DNA of 26,374 bases from CAZCFB01 sp964511535 (GTDB taxonomy: Bacteria; Myxococcota_A; Polyangia; GCA-2747355; CAZCFB01). Every line of letters begins with the position of its first letter. The stretch's first letter is position 1. The notes under the pieces are model-generated. The model saw only the letters and a list, made by a program, of their open reading frames with translations. It searched no databases and was not told where the DNA came from. Position numbers and translations under genes: made by a program. The stretch spans positions 1 through 26,374 of the forward strand of contig CAZEFW010000136.1 of the NCBI GenBank assembly GCA_964511535.1. Reading direction: 5' to 3'. Shown piece after piece: positions 7,152 to 15,658 of this stretch.

Positions 7152-9464
7152 ATGCGCGCGCTGTTGACGCTGCTCCTGCTGGGGGCCCAGGCCTGCTTCA
7201 ACCCACAATATGGCGACGAGTCGTTCTCCTGCGCGCGGGAGGAGTGCCCGTCGGGGTATGACTGTGTGAGCCGCCCGGGGCGGGGCAAGGTGTGCGTGCG
7301 GCAGGGCATGGCCGACGCGCGCGTGGGCGACGGCGTGCTGGCCCCGGACGCGCCGCCCGGGGCGCCGGGGATCGACCTGACGAGCCCCGCCAACGGGTGG
7401 GCCGCGTCCCACTACAAGGTCACGTTCAAGTTCAATGTCAGCGTGGGCAGCGCCGCAGTGATGTGGTGCCAGGCGTTCCTGGGCAAGGACGTCGTCTGGA
7501 CCCGGAACAACCCCCAGCCTGGGCCGCTGTCCTTCCTGTACGACAAGGTCCCGCTGGCCGCCGGCAGCCACGGCTGGAGGGTGGTCTGCAGGGGCACCGA
7601 CGGTAAGGAGCGGACCTCACCCACCTGGTCATTCACGGTCAAGCCCGAGCAGCTCGGCAAGTGCCAGGCCGGGGGCTTCAAGCCTGATCGGCGCTACGCG
7701 TTGTCGGCCGACCTGAAGGCAAGCAGCGGCGACTGCCTGGTCATCGATGCCCCGGGCGTGCTGCTGGATGGCAAGGGGCGGGTGATCCGCGGCGCCGCGT
7801 TCAAGGACGCGGTGTACCACGCCTCCTCGGCCGAGCCGTTCACCGTGCTGGAGAACAGGGACGGGGGCCCGAGCTGGAAGGCGGGGTGGGTGAGCCCCTT
7901 CAAGGCCGAGGCCAACTGGGACCGCCCCTCGGCCACTGACTTCGACTTCGACGGCCTGCTGGACCTGGTGACCCACGGCGCCTCGGCGCCGCTGCGGGTG
8001 ATGCGCAACAGCGGCAGCGGGACGTTCAACACCACCTCGCTCCTGCTCGAGTCGTCCAAGACCGACACCGGAAAGAAGAGCTACGCCGGCTACCGGGTGG
8101 TCGACTTCGACGTGGACGGCGACCTCGACATGTGGGCCATGGGGTACGGCACGCCCGAGCAGTTCTTCCACGGCAAGGCTGGCGGCTTGCTGTACTCCTA
8201 CATCTCCAGCGACTACGGCAGCGACACGCGCTACCTGACCCTCGGGGACTTCAACCGCGATGGCAAGCTGGACATCGTCATCGGCAACCACTCCGACCCC
8301 AAATACCCGTACCGCCAGGTGGCCACCAACGACATCGGCAACGGGGCGTTCAAGACCACCTGGACCTCCAAGTCCACCGAGGCCATCGGCGGCGGAGAGG
8401 CCTACCTCGCCGAGTTCAATGGAGACGGCAAGTGGGACCTGTTGCTGCCTCGTTTCTACAAGGGCGACAGCCGCTCCATGGTCTACTTCGGCGACGGCAA
8501 GGGGGCGTTCGAGAAGAAGCAATCGTTCAGCAACACCTACCCGGTTGAGGCCCTGGACATGGACGGGGACGGAGACACCGACCTGGTGCTGCTGTACGTC
8601 AAGGGGGGCAAGCGGACCGAGTTCACCGTGAAGCTCAACGACGGGCAAGGGGTGTTTTCTGCGAGCCAGGCGGTGGCGCCCAAGTTCGCCTCTGCCATCG
8701 CCGAGGCGAGGTTCAGGGATGTCACGGGCGACGGGGCGCCGGACGCGATCCTGCTGGGGGGCAGCGCCACAGATTCCGCGTTCGTCTACAAGAACGAGCT
8801 GAAGGGGAACAAGCGCTGGGTCAACATCTGGACCAGCAAGGCGAAGGGCAAGGGATCGGCGCTGGACGTGCGGGATCTGGACAACGACGGCGACCTGGAT
8901 CTGCTCGCCTCGCAGTATGCCCTGGCCAGCAAGTCCCAGTCCGAGATCATCTACTTCCGGAACATCTCGGCCGGGGCCAAGTACGACGAGAACCGGGTGA
9001 AGACGTTGCCGAACCGCTCCCACGCGGTGGCCCGGATCGTGGGAGACCTCACCGGCGTGGCCTCCAGGGGTGTGGTCATCTCCGCCGGGGCCCATCGAAC
9101 TCGAATAGAGAACATCGCCGCCATCCGCGGGTTCAAGACCGGCGTCGAGGTGCGCGCCGGCAGCGTGTCCGTCACCTCGATCACCGTGGAGGACCCTGAC
9201 CTGTTCGGCGTACGGTTCGTCGGCGCCAAGGCGTCAGGCAAGGTGACGAGCCTCACCCTGCGTCACGCCCAGCAGGGCATCGGCGTGGCGGCCCACGGCT
9301 CGGGGTCGGTCATCGTGGACAAGAGCAGCCTCTGCTCCGTGGGTCACCACGAGGTGCAGACCTTCCTGGCCGCCGAGTGCCGCAAGGCAGCCATCACCGG
9401 CGCCGGCAACAGCCTGTGGCATGTCAACGGCTGCACCAAGCTGGCGGGCAAGTCATGCCGGTAG
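7152..9464 (+). CDS. FG-GAP/VCBS-repeat surface lipoprotein
   Basis: 770 residues. The short N-terminal hydrophobic run LLTLLLLGAQAC with C15 looks like a lipoprotein signal, although Ala at -3 is not ideal. A Cys-rich segment (CAREECPSGYDC ... VCVR) and an Ig-like region (about 75-165) follow. From about 263 to 585 there are seven Asp-rich Ca-binding loops of FG-GAP type: DFDFDGLLD, DFDVDGDLD, DFNRDGKLD, EFNGDGKWD, DMDGDGDTD, DVTGDGAPD and DLDNDGDLD, consistent with a seven-bladed propeller. The last part (about 645-770) resembles right-handed beta-helix repeats. It is likely exported and surface-bound, and no enzyme motif is visible. A purine-rich site (GGGGGGTGAAGGG) precedes the ATG. It converges with the giant gene, with eight bases between stops. 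Confidence 0.85.
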   Translation: MRALLTLLLLGAQACFNPQYGDESFSCAREECPSGYDCVSRPGRGKVCVRQGMADARVGDGVLAPDAPPGAPGIDLTSPANGWAASHYKVTFKFNVSVGSAAVMWCQAFLGKDVVWTRNNPQPGPLSFLYDKVPLAAGSHGWRVVCRGTDGKERTSPTWSFTVKPEQLGKCQAGGFKPDRRYALSADLKASSGDCLVIDAPGVLLDGKGRVIRGAAFKDAVYHASSAEPFTVLENRDGGPSWKAGWVSPFKAEANWDRPSATDFDFDGLLDLVTHGASAPLRVMRNSGSGTFNTTSLLLESSKTDTGKKSYAGYRVVDFDVDGDLDMWAMGYGTPEQFFHGKAGGLLYSYISSDYGSDTRYLTLGDFNRDGKLDIVIGNHSDPKYPYRQVATNDIGNGAFKTTWTSKSTEAIGGGEAYLAEFNGDGKWDLLLPRFYKGDSRSMVYFGDGKGAFEKKQSFSNTYPVEALDMDGDGDTDLVLLYVKGGKRTEFTVKLNDGQGVFSASQAVAPKFASAIAEARFRDVTGDGAPDAILLGGSATDSAFVYKNELKGNKRWVNIWTSKAKGKGSALDVRDLDNDGDLDLLASQYALASKSQSEIIYFRNISAGAKYDENRVKTLPNRSHAVARIVGDLTGVASRGVVISAGAHRTRIENIAAIRGFKTGVEVRAGSVSVTSITVEDPDLFGVRFVGAKASGKVTSLTLRHAQQGIGVAAHGSGSVIVDKSSLCSVGHHEVQTFLAAECRKAAITGAGNSLWHVNGCTKLAGKSCR

Positions 9465-9472
9465 CCTGCTGA

Positions 9473-12400
9473 TCAGACGCGCTGGATCCGGCCGAAGCGG
9501 GCGTTGACCTCCACCCAGGGCCACACCAGGCGGTCCTTGGGGCTCTGGTAGATGCCGAGGCTCTGGTCGCGCTCGGTGGTGGCCATCTCGATCTCGTGGG
9601 TCAGCGGGGCCCAGTGGTGGGTGTCCTGCACCAGGCTGCCCATGTCGCAGCGCTCCAGGGTCCGGGTGTACTCGTTCTTCACCCAGAGCGAGCTGCCGGC
9701 GGCCTCATGGATGGTGACCTGGGTGTCCTGGTCGAGGCTGCCGGTCTGCTCTCGCAGCACGTTGTAGAGGAACTCCAGCGTCTCGGGCAGCTGGTCGGGG
9801 TGGACCACGCCGATGGTGCGTGAGGTGGGCACCCGGTCGAGGAACTGCTCGTCGCGGTGGAATTCCCGGGCGCGCTCGTAGGTCAGGGAGTGAACGCCGC
9901 CCAGGATGTGCACGAAGGCGCGCGAGTCGAGCACCGCGCGGGCGAGCCGCAGCATGCCCTTGATCGCCTCCCAGCTGAGCACCGCCTGGTAGTGCTTGAG
10001 GTGCTTCTCGCCCTGCACCAGGGCGCGCTGGAACTTGAGCATGCCGCTGGTGCCGTGGCACGAGCCGTTGGCGGCGGAGAAGAGCAGCTTGCGGGACACC
10101 AGCCCCTCGAGCAGCTCCCGGCGGTCCGGCGGGCCGCCGAGCAGGGTGCTCTCGGCGATGAGCGCGTTGGCGCACCCCTGGCTGTAGCCGATGATGCCCC
10201 AAGGCGTCTCGCAGGCGGAGATCCCCTCGATGATCCGGTCGCAGTTGTACTCCAGGGAGCGGGCTGTGGCGGTGGCCGAGCGCACGATGCGCACGCCGCG
10301 GCGCTCCTCCAGCCGCCGGTAGGCGTGCTCCAATTCGCGCCCGTCGGCGCCCTCGGTGATGACCCCCATGCAGCTGACGATTGAGAACCGGTAGTGCCCC
10401 GGCTCGGGGTCCATGAGGAGCCGGGCGAGGGGGTCGGCCAGCATGGCGCGCTGGTCCTCCTCGCGCCAGTAGAGGGTGCGGATGACCGTGTCGGTCAGGC
10501 CCTGCTCGTCGCCGAGCTCGTCGCGGCCGCACTGGATGTGGAGCCAGCGGCGGTCATGTTCGCGGTCCTCCTGGTAGCCGCGGACCACGCTGAGCACCGT
10601 CAGGGCCTCCTCGTTGCGCTGCCAGAATTGCCGCAGCCAGGGAAGCTGGAAGGCGCGGGGCGCGCGCTCCAGCAGGCGGGCGCAGGCCCGGAAGGCAACC
10701 CGGTACTGCTGGCGCGCCCTGGCCCGCGGTCCCCCCCGGCGGGCGTTGTCGAAGGTGCACCCGGCTGCCGTCTCGTCGGCGCGGGCGATGCGCTCCCTGG
10801 CCTGCTGCTCCAGCTTCTCCAGGTCCGCGGGCAGGATCAGGTCCGGCACCTGGGGGTGCCGCGCCACCTGCAGGTGCTGCTTGCGGGCCAGGAACGGGCG
10901 GGCGCGCTCGATGATGCGGTCCGCCACCTCGCACAGGGCCTGGTAGTAGCTCTCGGAGGCGTGGCGGCCGCCGGCCATGTAGTCGCGCTGGACCGGGATG
11001 GCCATGTCGAGCTTCTCGCTCAGCAGGGCCACCAGGTCCACCGGCGCGGCCATGTGGTCCTGGTCCTGGTCGAGGAAGGCGTAGAGGAAGCCGGTGAGGG
11101 CGCGGGGGTTCTGGGCGCCCACCTCCACCAGCACCGCCTGGGTGAACGCGGCCGGCTGCCTGCGCAGGAGCTCCAGCAGGATGCGGTTGTTGATCTGGGC
11201 GCGCTTGGACTCGAGGCCCGACGAGAGGCCGGCCTGGATCAGCACCGCCACGTCCTCCGGGCCGAGGGCGCAGGGCGGGGGCCAGCCGCCCGGGCCGTGC
11301 TTCTCCTCGCGGGTGAACCCGGGCAGCGGGCCGGCCGCCTCGGGCAAGAACGCGGCCGCCAGGATCGGCTGGAACAGGAACTCGCCGCCGCCGTACTCCT
11401 CTGACATCGACTCGACCTTCAGCTTCACGCCGCGCACATGGCGCAGCCGGCGGACCAGGGCGTGGGGCCAGGACGGCGCGGCGCAGCGCAGCAGGTAGTC
11501 GATCTGGCGGCGGGTGAGCTGGGGGCAGATGTCGTGCAGCAGCTCCACCAGCTCGGCGGAGAGCTCGCCCGCCTCGGCGGCGGCGTACAGCTCGGCCGCA
11601 GAGGGCAGGCCCCGCCGGGCCTCCTCGAAGGCGGGGTCGAGGCACAGGGGCAGGGCCTCCACCGGGGGCGGGGCCGGGATGCGCTCGGTGGGGCTGAGCA
11701 CCAGGTCGAGCCACTGCACCAGCGAGGCGAGCTCGAAGTCGATGTCGAACTCGCCGAGCTCCCGCTGGAGCAGGCGAAGGGTCGCGCGCCGGTCGAGGCC
11801 CTTGCCGTCGGTGACCCGCCGGATGATCGGGATCAGCTTCTTCCGCAGCCGCTTGTCGCCGGCGAGCATCACCGACATCAGGTGGGCCATGGCCTTGCGC
11901 GGCACCACGTGGCGCGGCTCGCGGTACCCCTCGCGGCGGAAGATGGTCTCGGCGCCCAGGGCCAGGGCCCGCATGTCCTCGAGGGCCTCTGCCAGGCGCG
12001 GGGCGAAGGCGCCGATGGCGTTGAGCACGTGGGCCTGCGCGTCGTCGGAGCGCAGCAGCTCGAGCAGGTGCTCCGGGTCGCCGGCGGGGTTGAGCAGGGC
12101 GTTGAAGTAGCGCACCCCGTACAGGCCGCTCCCATCGCCGCTGAAGCGGATCTTGCCGTTGCTCTCCAGGTGCAGCGTCAGGTCGCCCTTTCGCAGGTCG
12201 GGCGTGAGCAGGGAGATGGCCTCGCCGCGATGGTGCAGCAGGCAGGGCTGCCCGGCCAGATCCCAGCCGAGGCTGAGGGCGAACCCGGCGGGGCCGGTGG
12301 GCCCGAGGCGGCCGCGGTTGACCTTGCCGGTGATGACGGTGCCGGCGGGGAGCGCGGTGAGGCGCCCCTCCAGGTCCAGCTCGGCCCGCTCCAGATCCAG

Positions 12401-14020
12401 CTGCATGCCGGACTCCGAAAAATCCACCACGGGCCCGAGGTTGGGGGGGAAGCTGACGTTTGCCCGCAGCCCCGCGCGCAGGTCCCCGGCCAGGCGGCCA
12501 GTGAGCACGCCGTTGTTGATGTCCAGCTCCGGCAGGGACATCACCCGGCTGAGCACCCGGCCCGAGGCGTGAGACGAGACGTCCGCCGTGAGGAGCCACT
12601 CGTCGGACGCGGCGGGACGCAGGGCGCCCTCCACCGCGGCGTCCAGCTCGAGGGAGAGCTCACCGCGCGCGTCGGTGATGCTGGCCGGCTCTGCGGTGGT
12701 GAGGCGGCCGTAGAAGAGCAGCGGGGAGGTGAGGGCCAGGTCCAGGCGGTCCGGCCCGGCCGAGAGCGACGCCGCGCCGCTGAAGGCCAGCTCCGACAGG
12801 GCGGCCAGCAGGTGCACGCCGCCGATGGAGGTCGTCTCCTCCGAGACCAGCAGCGCCCGCAGCTCGGGCCAGCTGCCCTCGCCGGCGTCCACCCGCGCCT
12901 CGCCCTCGACGTCGACGCGCTGCTCGGGGCTCAGCCCGGGCGCGTCCAGGTCGAGCTGGGCCTCGCCGGAGAGCTGGCACCGGACCTGGTGCTCGTGGTC
13001 ACCCGAGGGGCGCAGGAGCAGGTCGCCGCGGGTCAACGCCAGGCGGTGCCCCTCCACCGTGGCGGCCAGCTTGCCGGAGACCACCACCGGCTCGTCGGGG
13101 GGGTCGATCTGGGCGCTGAGCTCGGTGCCGTCGATGGTGCGGGCCTTGACCCGCACCGGCGGCGGGGCCACCGAGAGGGTGAGCTCGAGCTCGGCGGCCT
13201 CGGCGGTGGTGATGGCCACCCGGGCGAAGCCGAGGCCGTCCCAGGCGCCGTCCACCACCTCGGCGGAGGCCAGCGGATCGGGTGACAGGAGCCGCTCCAG
13301 CAGCGCGTGGGGCTCGGGCAGGATCTGGCGCGGCAGGACCACGTCGCGGAACCGGGTCTCCACCTGGTCCATCCACCGGACCCGCCCCGAGAAGGCGAGA
13401 CGGAGGGTGGGGGAGATGCCGGGGCGCGGGCGGGCCGTGACCCGCTCGAGGTATATGTCCGCCGTGCCGTCGGCGGAGCCCATTGCCAGGTGCACGATGG
13501 GTGCGATCCAGGGCGGGACGAACGGGAGCAGCGTGCTCTCGACCACCTGGCGCAGGGGGGCGAGCCCGCGGTCGGCGAAGGTGCGCTGGATCTGTCCCAG
13601 GGCGGTGAGCACGTTGCGGATCACCAGCGGGGCGCTGAGGCGCAGGTCGAGGGCCTCCACGCGCGGGTCGCCGCGGTCGTTGAGGGCCTGGCCGCAGCCG
13701 ATGGAGGCGTTGCCGGCGGCCTCGCAGCCGGACTGGACCTCCACCTGCACCGGGGGGCCGTCGGAGAGGGGGAAGGCGTAGCTGCCGGGCTTCATCCGCA
13801 GGGTGAACTCCACCTGGCCGCGGCGCACGGCGCGGGGCAGGGGGCCCTGAAGCTGGAGCGAGGCGCGGTCGGGCAGCCGCAGGGGCTGGAACGGCTCCTG
13901 CCCGTCGGGGGGGTACTGGGATCGGTTCAGCGTCAGCTCGACGGCGGCTGGCCCGCCGCGGCGCCACTCCACGTGATCGGTGAAGAGGCGAACCCCTGCC
14001 TTCCTTGGTTTGGTCGTCAT
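9473..14020 (-). CDS. Giant protein: beta-rich N-half, helical middle, alpha/beta-hydrolase end
   Basis: 1515 residues, no frameshift. I cannot assign it to one family. Residues 1 to about 640 are alternating beta-strand segments (LSLELDAAVEGALRP, ADVSSHASGRVLSRVMSLP, LDINNGVLTGRLAGDLRAG) in the style of AsmA/TamB-like lipid-handling proteins, but no signal peptide or N-terminal membrane helix is seen. About 650-1180 is helical and rich in Arg and Leu. About 1205-1500 looks like an alpha/beta hydrolase: a strand, then WGIIGYSQGCANAL with the nucleophile elbow GYSQG (S1280), a possible acid D1409 (VVHPDQLPE) and a possible histidine H1468 or H1469 (DTHHWAPL). Predicted role: serine hydrolase on a lipid or ester substrate, cytosolic or peripheral. 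It is the last gene of a minus-strand run, nine bases after the Uri-family stop and without a visible ribosome site, suggesting coupled translation. Confidence 0.85.
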   Translation of the reverse strand: MTTKPRKAGVRLFTDHVEWRRGGPAAVELTLNRSQYPPDGQEPFQPLRLPDRASLQLQGPLPRAVRRGQVEFTLRMKPGSYAFPLSDGPPVQVEVQSGCEAAGNASIGCGQALNDRGDPRVEALDLRLSAPLVIRNVLTALGQIQRTFADRGLAPLRQVVESTLLPFVPPWIAPIVHLAMGSADGTADIYLERVTARPRPGISPTLRLAFSGRVRWMDQVETRFRDVVLPRQILPEPHALLERLLSPDPLASAEVVDGAWDGLGFARVAITTAEAAELELTLSVAPPPVRVKARTIDGTELSAQIDPPDEPVVVSGKLAATVEGHRLALTRGDLLLRPSGDHEHQVRCQLSGEAQLDLDAPGLSPEQRVDVEGEARVDAGEGSWPELRALLVSEETTSIGGVHLLAALSELAFSGAASLSAGPDRLDLALTSPLLFYGRLTTAEPASITDARGELSLELDAAVEGALRPAASDEWLLTADVSSHASGRVLSRVMSLPELDINNGVLTGRLAGDLRAGLRANVSFPPNLGPVVDFSESGMQLDLERAELDLEGRLTALPAGTVITGKVNRGRLGPTGPAGFALSLGWDLAGQPCLLHHRGEAISLLTPDLRKGDLTLHLESNGKIRFSGDGSGLYGVRYFNALLNPAGDPEHLLELLRSDDAQAHVLNAIGAFAPRLAEALEDMRALALGAETIFRREGYREPRHVVPRKAMAHLMSVMLAGDKRLRKKLIPIIRRVTDGKGLDRRATLRLLQRELGEFDIDFELASLVQWLDLVLSPTERIPAPPPVEALPLCLDPAFEEARRGLPSAAELYAAAEAGELSAELVELLHDICPQLTRRQIDYLLRCAAPSWPHALVRRLRHVRGVKLKVESMSEEYGGGEFLFQPILAAAFLPEAAGPLPGFTREEKHGPGGWPPPCALGPEDVAVLIQAGLSSGLESKRAQINNRILLELLRRQPAAFTQAVLVEVGAQNPRALTGFLYAFLDQDQDHMAAPVDLVALLSEKLDMAIPVQRDYMAGGRHASESYYQALCEVADRIIERARPFLARKQHLQVARHPQVPDLILPADLEKLEQQARERIARADETAAGCTFDNARRGGPRARARQQYRVAFRACARLLERAPRAFQLPWLRQFWQRNEEALTVLSVVRGYQEDREHDRRWLHIQCGRDELGDEQGLTDTVIRTLYWREEDQRAMLADPLARLLMDPEPGHYRFSIVSCMGVITEGADGRELEHAYRRLEERRGVRIVRSATATARSLEYNCDRIIEGISACETPWGIIGYSQGCANALIAESTLLGGPPDRRELLEGLVSRKLLFSAANGSCHGTSGMLKFQRALVQGEKHLKHYQAVLSWEAIKGMLRLARAVLDSRAFVHILGGVHSLTYERAREFHRDEQFLDRVPTSRTIGVVHPDQLPETLEFLYNVLREQTGSLDQDTQVTIHEAAGSSLWVKNEYTRTLERCDMGSLVQDTHHWAPLTHEIEMATTERDQSLGIYQSPKDRLVWPWVEVNARFGRIQRV

Positions 14021-14029
14021 GGGCGGATT

Positions 14030-14572
14030 TTAGGATGAGATGAGGTTGGCGTCACCTCTGCCCTGCTTCAGGTGCACGGCGCCGGGGCAGATCCCGCTGG
14101 CCAGCCGCCTGGCCGCCGGGTGCTGGCGGCGCGCGAGGCGCAGGAGGTGCGCGCCGCAGCCGCTGGTGCAGTCGCTGGCGCCGAACCCGGCGTGGGCCGC
14201 GGCCGCGCCGACGCTGCGTTGAAGGCCGAGGGCCAGCGCGCACTCCGCGGGTCCGCCGGGCAGCAGCGAGACCCCGAGTACCCGCGCCTCGGACCGCTCC
14301 AGGAGGTGATCCACATGCCACCGCAGCCGTTTGGGTCGGGGCGGCCGGCCCGGCGCCCCCATGGCCGCGGCCACCTTCGCGTGCAGCCCGCGCGGGCCCT
14401 GCCGGCACCTGCAGAGGTGGCGCAGCACCCTGGCGTGCAGGCCCCGCTGGCCGCTGCCGCAGTAGATGTATCCGCCGCGCGGCAGCCGCATGGACCCCAG
14501 GGCGCCGACCTCCAGGTCAGCCGCCCGGTCCAGCCCCAGGAAGAGCAGGTAGGCGCCGGTGTCCGGGATCAT
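14030..14572 (-). CDS. Uri/DUF123 GIY-YIG-like nuclease family protein
   Basis: 180 residues. It matches the DUF123 (Uri) family, related to the GIY-YIG endonuclease fold: GAYLLFLGLD (6-15), LPRGGYIYCGSGQRGLHARVLRHL (30-53, the GIY...YIG-like strand, Gly and Arg), KRLRWHVDHLLE (81-92), ECALALGL (110-117) and GFGASDCTSGCGAHLL (129-144). In characterised GIY-YIG enzymes the Tyr, Arg and Glu cleave DNA by a one-metal mechanism; activity here is inferred only. The ATG at 14572 overlaps the stop of mobBA in an ATGA junction, which fixes the start; the frame upstream of it is unlike the family. The tail after about 150 is Arg/Ala-rich and not conserved as far as I can tell. Confidence 0.87.
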   Translation of the reverse strand: MIPDTGAYLLFLGLDRAADLEVGALGSMRLPRGGYIYCGSGQRGLHARVLRHLCRCRQGPRGLHAKVAAAMGAPGRPPRPKRLRWHVDHLLERSEARVLGVSLLPGGPAECALALGLQRSVGAAAAHAGFGASDCTSGCGAHLLRLARRQHPAARRLASGICPGAVHLKQGRGDANLISS

Positions 14573-15657
14573 CGGCGCGCTGGGGGACGAACTCGCTCCA
14601 GATCCGCGCGGCTGTTGACCCCCACCGCCTCCTCCCACCCGTCGGGCGTGGGCAGCGCCACCACGCCGGGCGACTCCTCGAGCACGCGCCACAAGGGGGC
14701 GGTGCCCTGCTGGCCCAGCACGCGTCGGACGTCTGGCAACAGGTCCCGGTGGTACAGCCCGGGCAGCGGCTGCCACCTGGTGTCACGATGGGCCACGGCC
14801 CGCACGCCGTCGGCCCGCGCCTCCAGCAGCCGCACCAGCCAGTCACGCTTCAGGCCCCACATGTCGCACGGCAGCAGCAGCGCCCACTGACACCCGGATG
14901 GCATGGCCGCCAGAGCGGTGACCAGCCCGCCCGTGGGGCCGAGGTCCGGCGCCTCATCGCCGATGGTCTCCAGGCCGAGGTCCGCGTACTGATCCGCCTC
15001 GCGCGCCACCACCCACGGCCCGCCCACCTGGGGCGGCAGCTGGCGGGCCACGTGCTGGATCAGCGCCTCGCCCTGGATCGCCGCGCGCGCCTTGTCGCTG
15101 CCGAACCGGCGGCTCTGGCCGCCCGCGAGGACGCACCCCCAGACATCGCGCTCGAGCCCTGCCAGGTCGAGGACCAGGCGGGCCGCTCGCGGCATGTCAC
15201 CCCGCGGGCACCGCGTGGCCACGCCCGGGAGCTCGTCGTCGCTGATCACCGCCGAGATGTCATCCCGCTCAAGCGCGAGGGGCGCGGGGTGGCCCTGGCC
15301 TGCGCGAAAGATCTCCAGCTTCGCCACGCCCTGCGCGTCGAGGTTACCCTCCACCAGCACGACATCGCAGCCGCCGTAAAGGGGCGCGAGCTGGGCGTAG
15401 ACATCGTCCTGGCGGTCCATGTAGACGCCCACCTCCGCCGGGGTGGCGAAGGCCGCCGGGGCGCCGCCCGCCTCGCGGTGCCTGAAGGAGTCCTTGCCTG
15501 CCCTGTCCACGGGGTGGTCATGCCCGGTGTGCTTGATGGTCCCCACACGGACGCCCGCGCCCGTCAGGAACCGGGCGAGCTCCACCACGAGGGTGGTCTT
15601 CCCCTGATTCTGTCGGCCGACGATGTGGACCCGGGGCGGTGTCATGAGCGCAGTCAT
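14569..15657 (-). CDS. mobBA: MobB-MobA fusion, molybdenum guanine dinucleotide synthesis
   Basis: 362 residues, a fusion of two normally separate proteins. The N-terminal half is MobB: P-loop GRQNQGKTTL (14-23), IKHTGHDH (41-48), DSFRHREAGG (56-65) and DVVLVEGNLDAQGVAKLEIFR (98-118). The C-terminal half is MobA, the guanylyltransferase that joins GMP to molybdopterin: LAGGQSRRFGSDKA (177-190) is the GTP-binding loop, followed by DLGPTGGL and LLPCDMW. The product cofactor serves DMSO-reductase-family enzymes such as formate dehydrogenase or nitrate reductase; none lies in this window. It starts one base after the upstream stop (TAG-A-ATG); an in-frame ATG at 15645 is an alternative start. It overlaps the Uri gene by four bases. 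Both active-site loops look intact. Confidence 0.93.
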   Translation of the reverse strand: MTALMTPPRVHIVGRQNQGKTTLVVELARFLTGAGVRVGTIKHTGHDHPVDRAGKDSFRHREAGGAPAAFATPAEVGVYMDRQDDVYAQLAPLYGGCDVVLVEGNLDAQGVAKLEIFRAGQGHPAPLALERDDISAVISDDELPGVATRCPRGDMPRAARLVLDLAGLERDVWGCVLAGGQSRRFGSDKARAAIQGEALIQHVARQLPPQVGGPWVVAREADQYADLGLETIGDEAPDLGPTGGLVTALAAMPSGCQWALLLPCDMWGLKRDWLVRLLEARADGVRAVAHRDTRWQPLPGLYHRDLLPDVRRVLGQQGTAPLWRVLEESPGVVALPTPDGWEEAVGVNSRADLERVRPPARR

Positions 15658-15658
15658 T

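Noticed and set aside
10554..12599. Long minus-strand open frame inside the giant gene in another frame
   Set aside because: Its product is nearly all Arg, Gly, Pro and Ala, as expected from an off-frame reading of GC-rich coding DNA, and the giant gene in the same place has normal composition and motifs.
11438..13285. 615-residue plus-strand open frame opposite the giant gene
   Set aside because: Low-complexity Gly/Gln/Val/Arg product with no domain and no ribosome site; antisense shadow of a better-supported gene.
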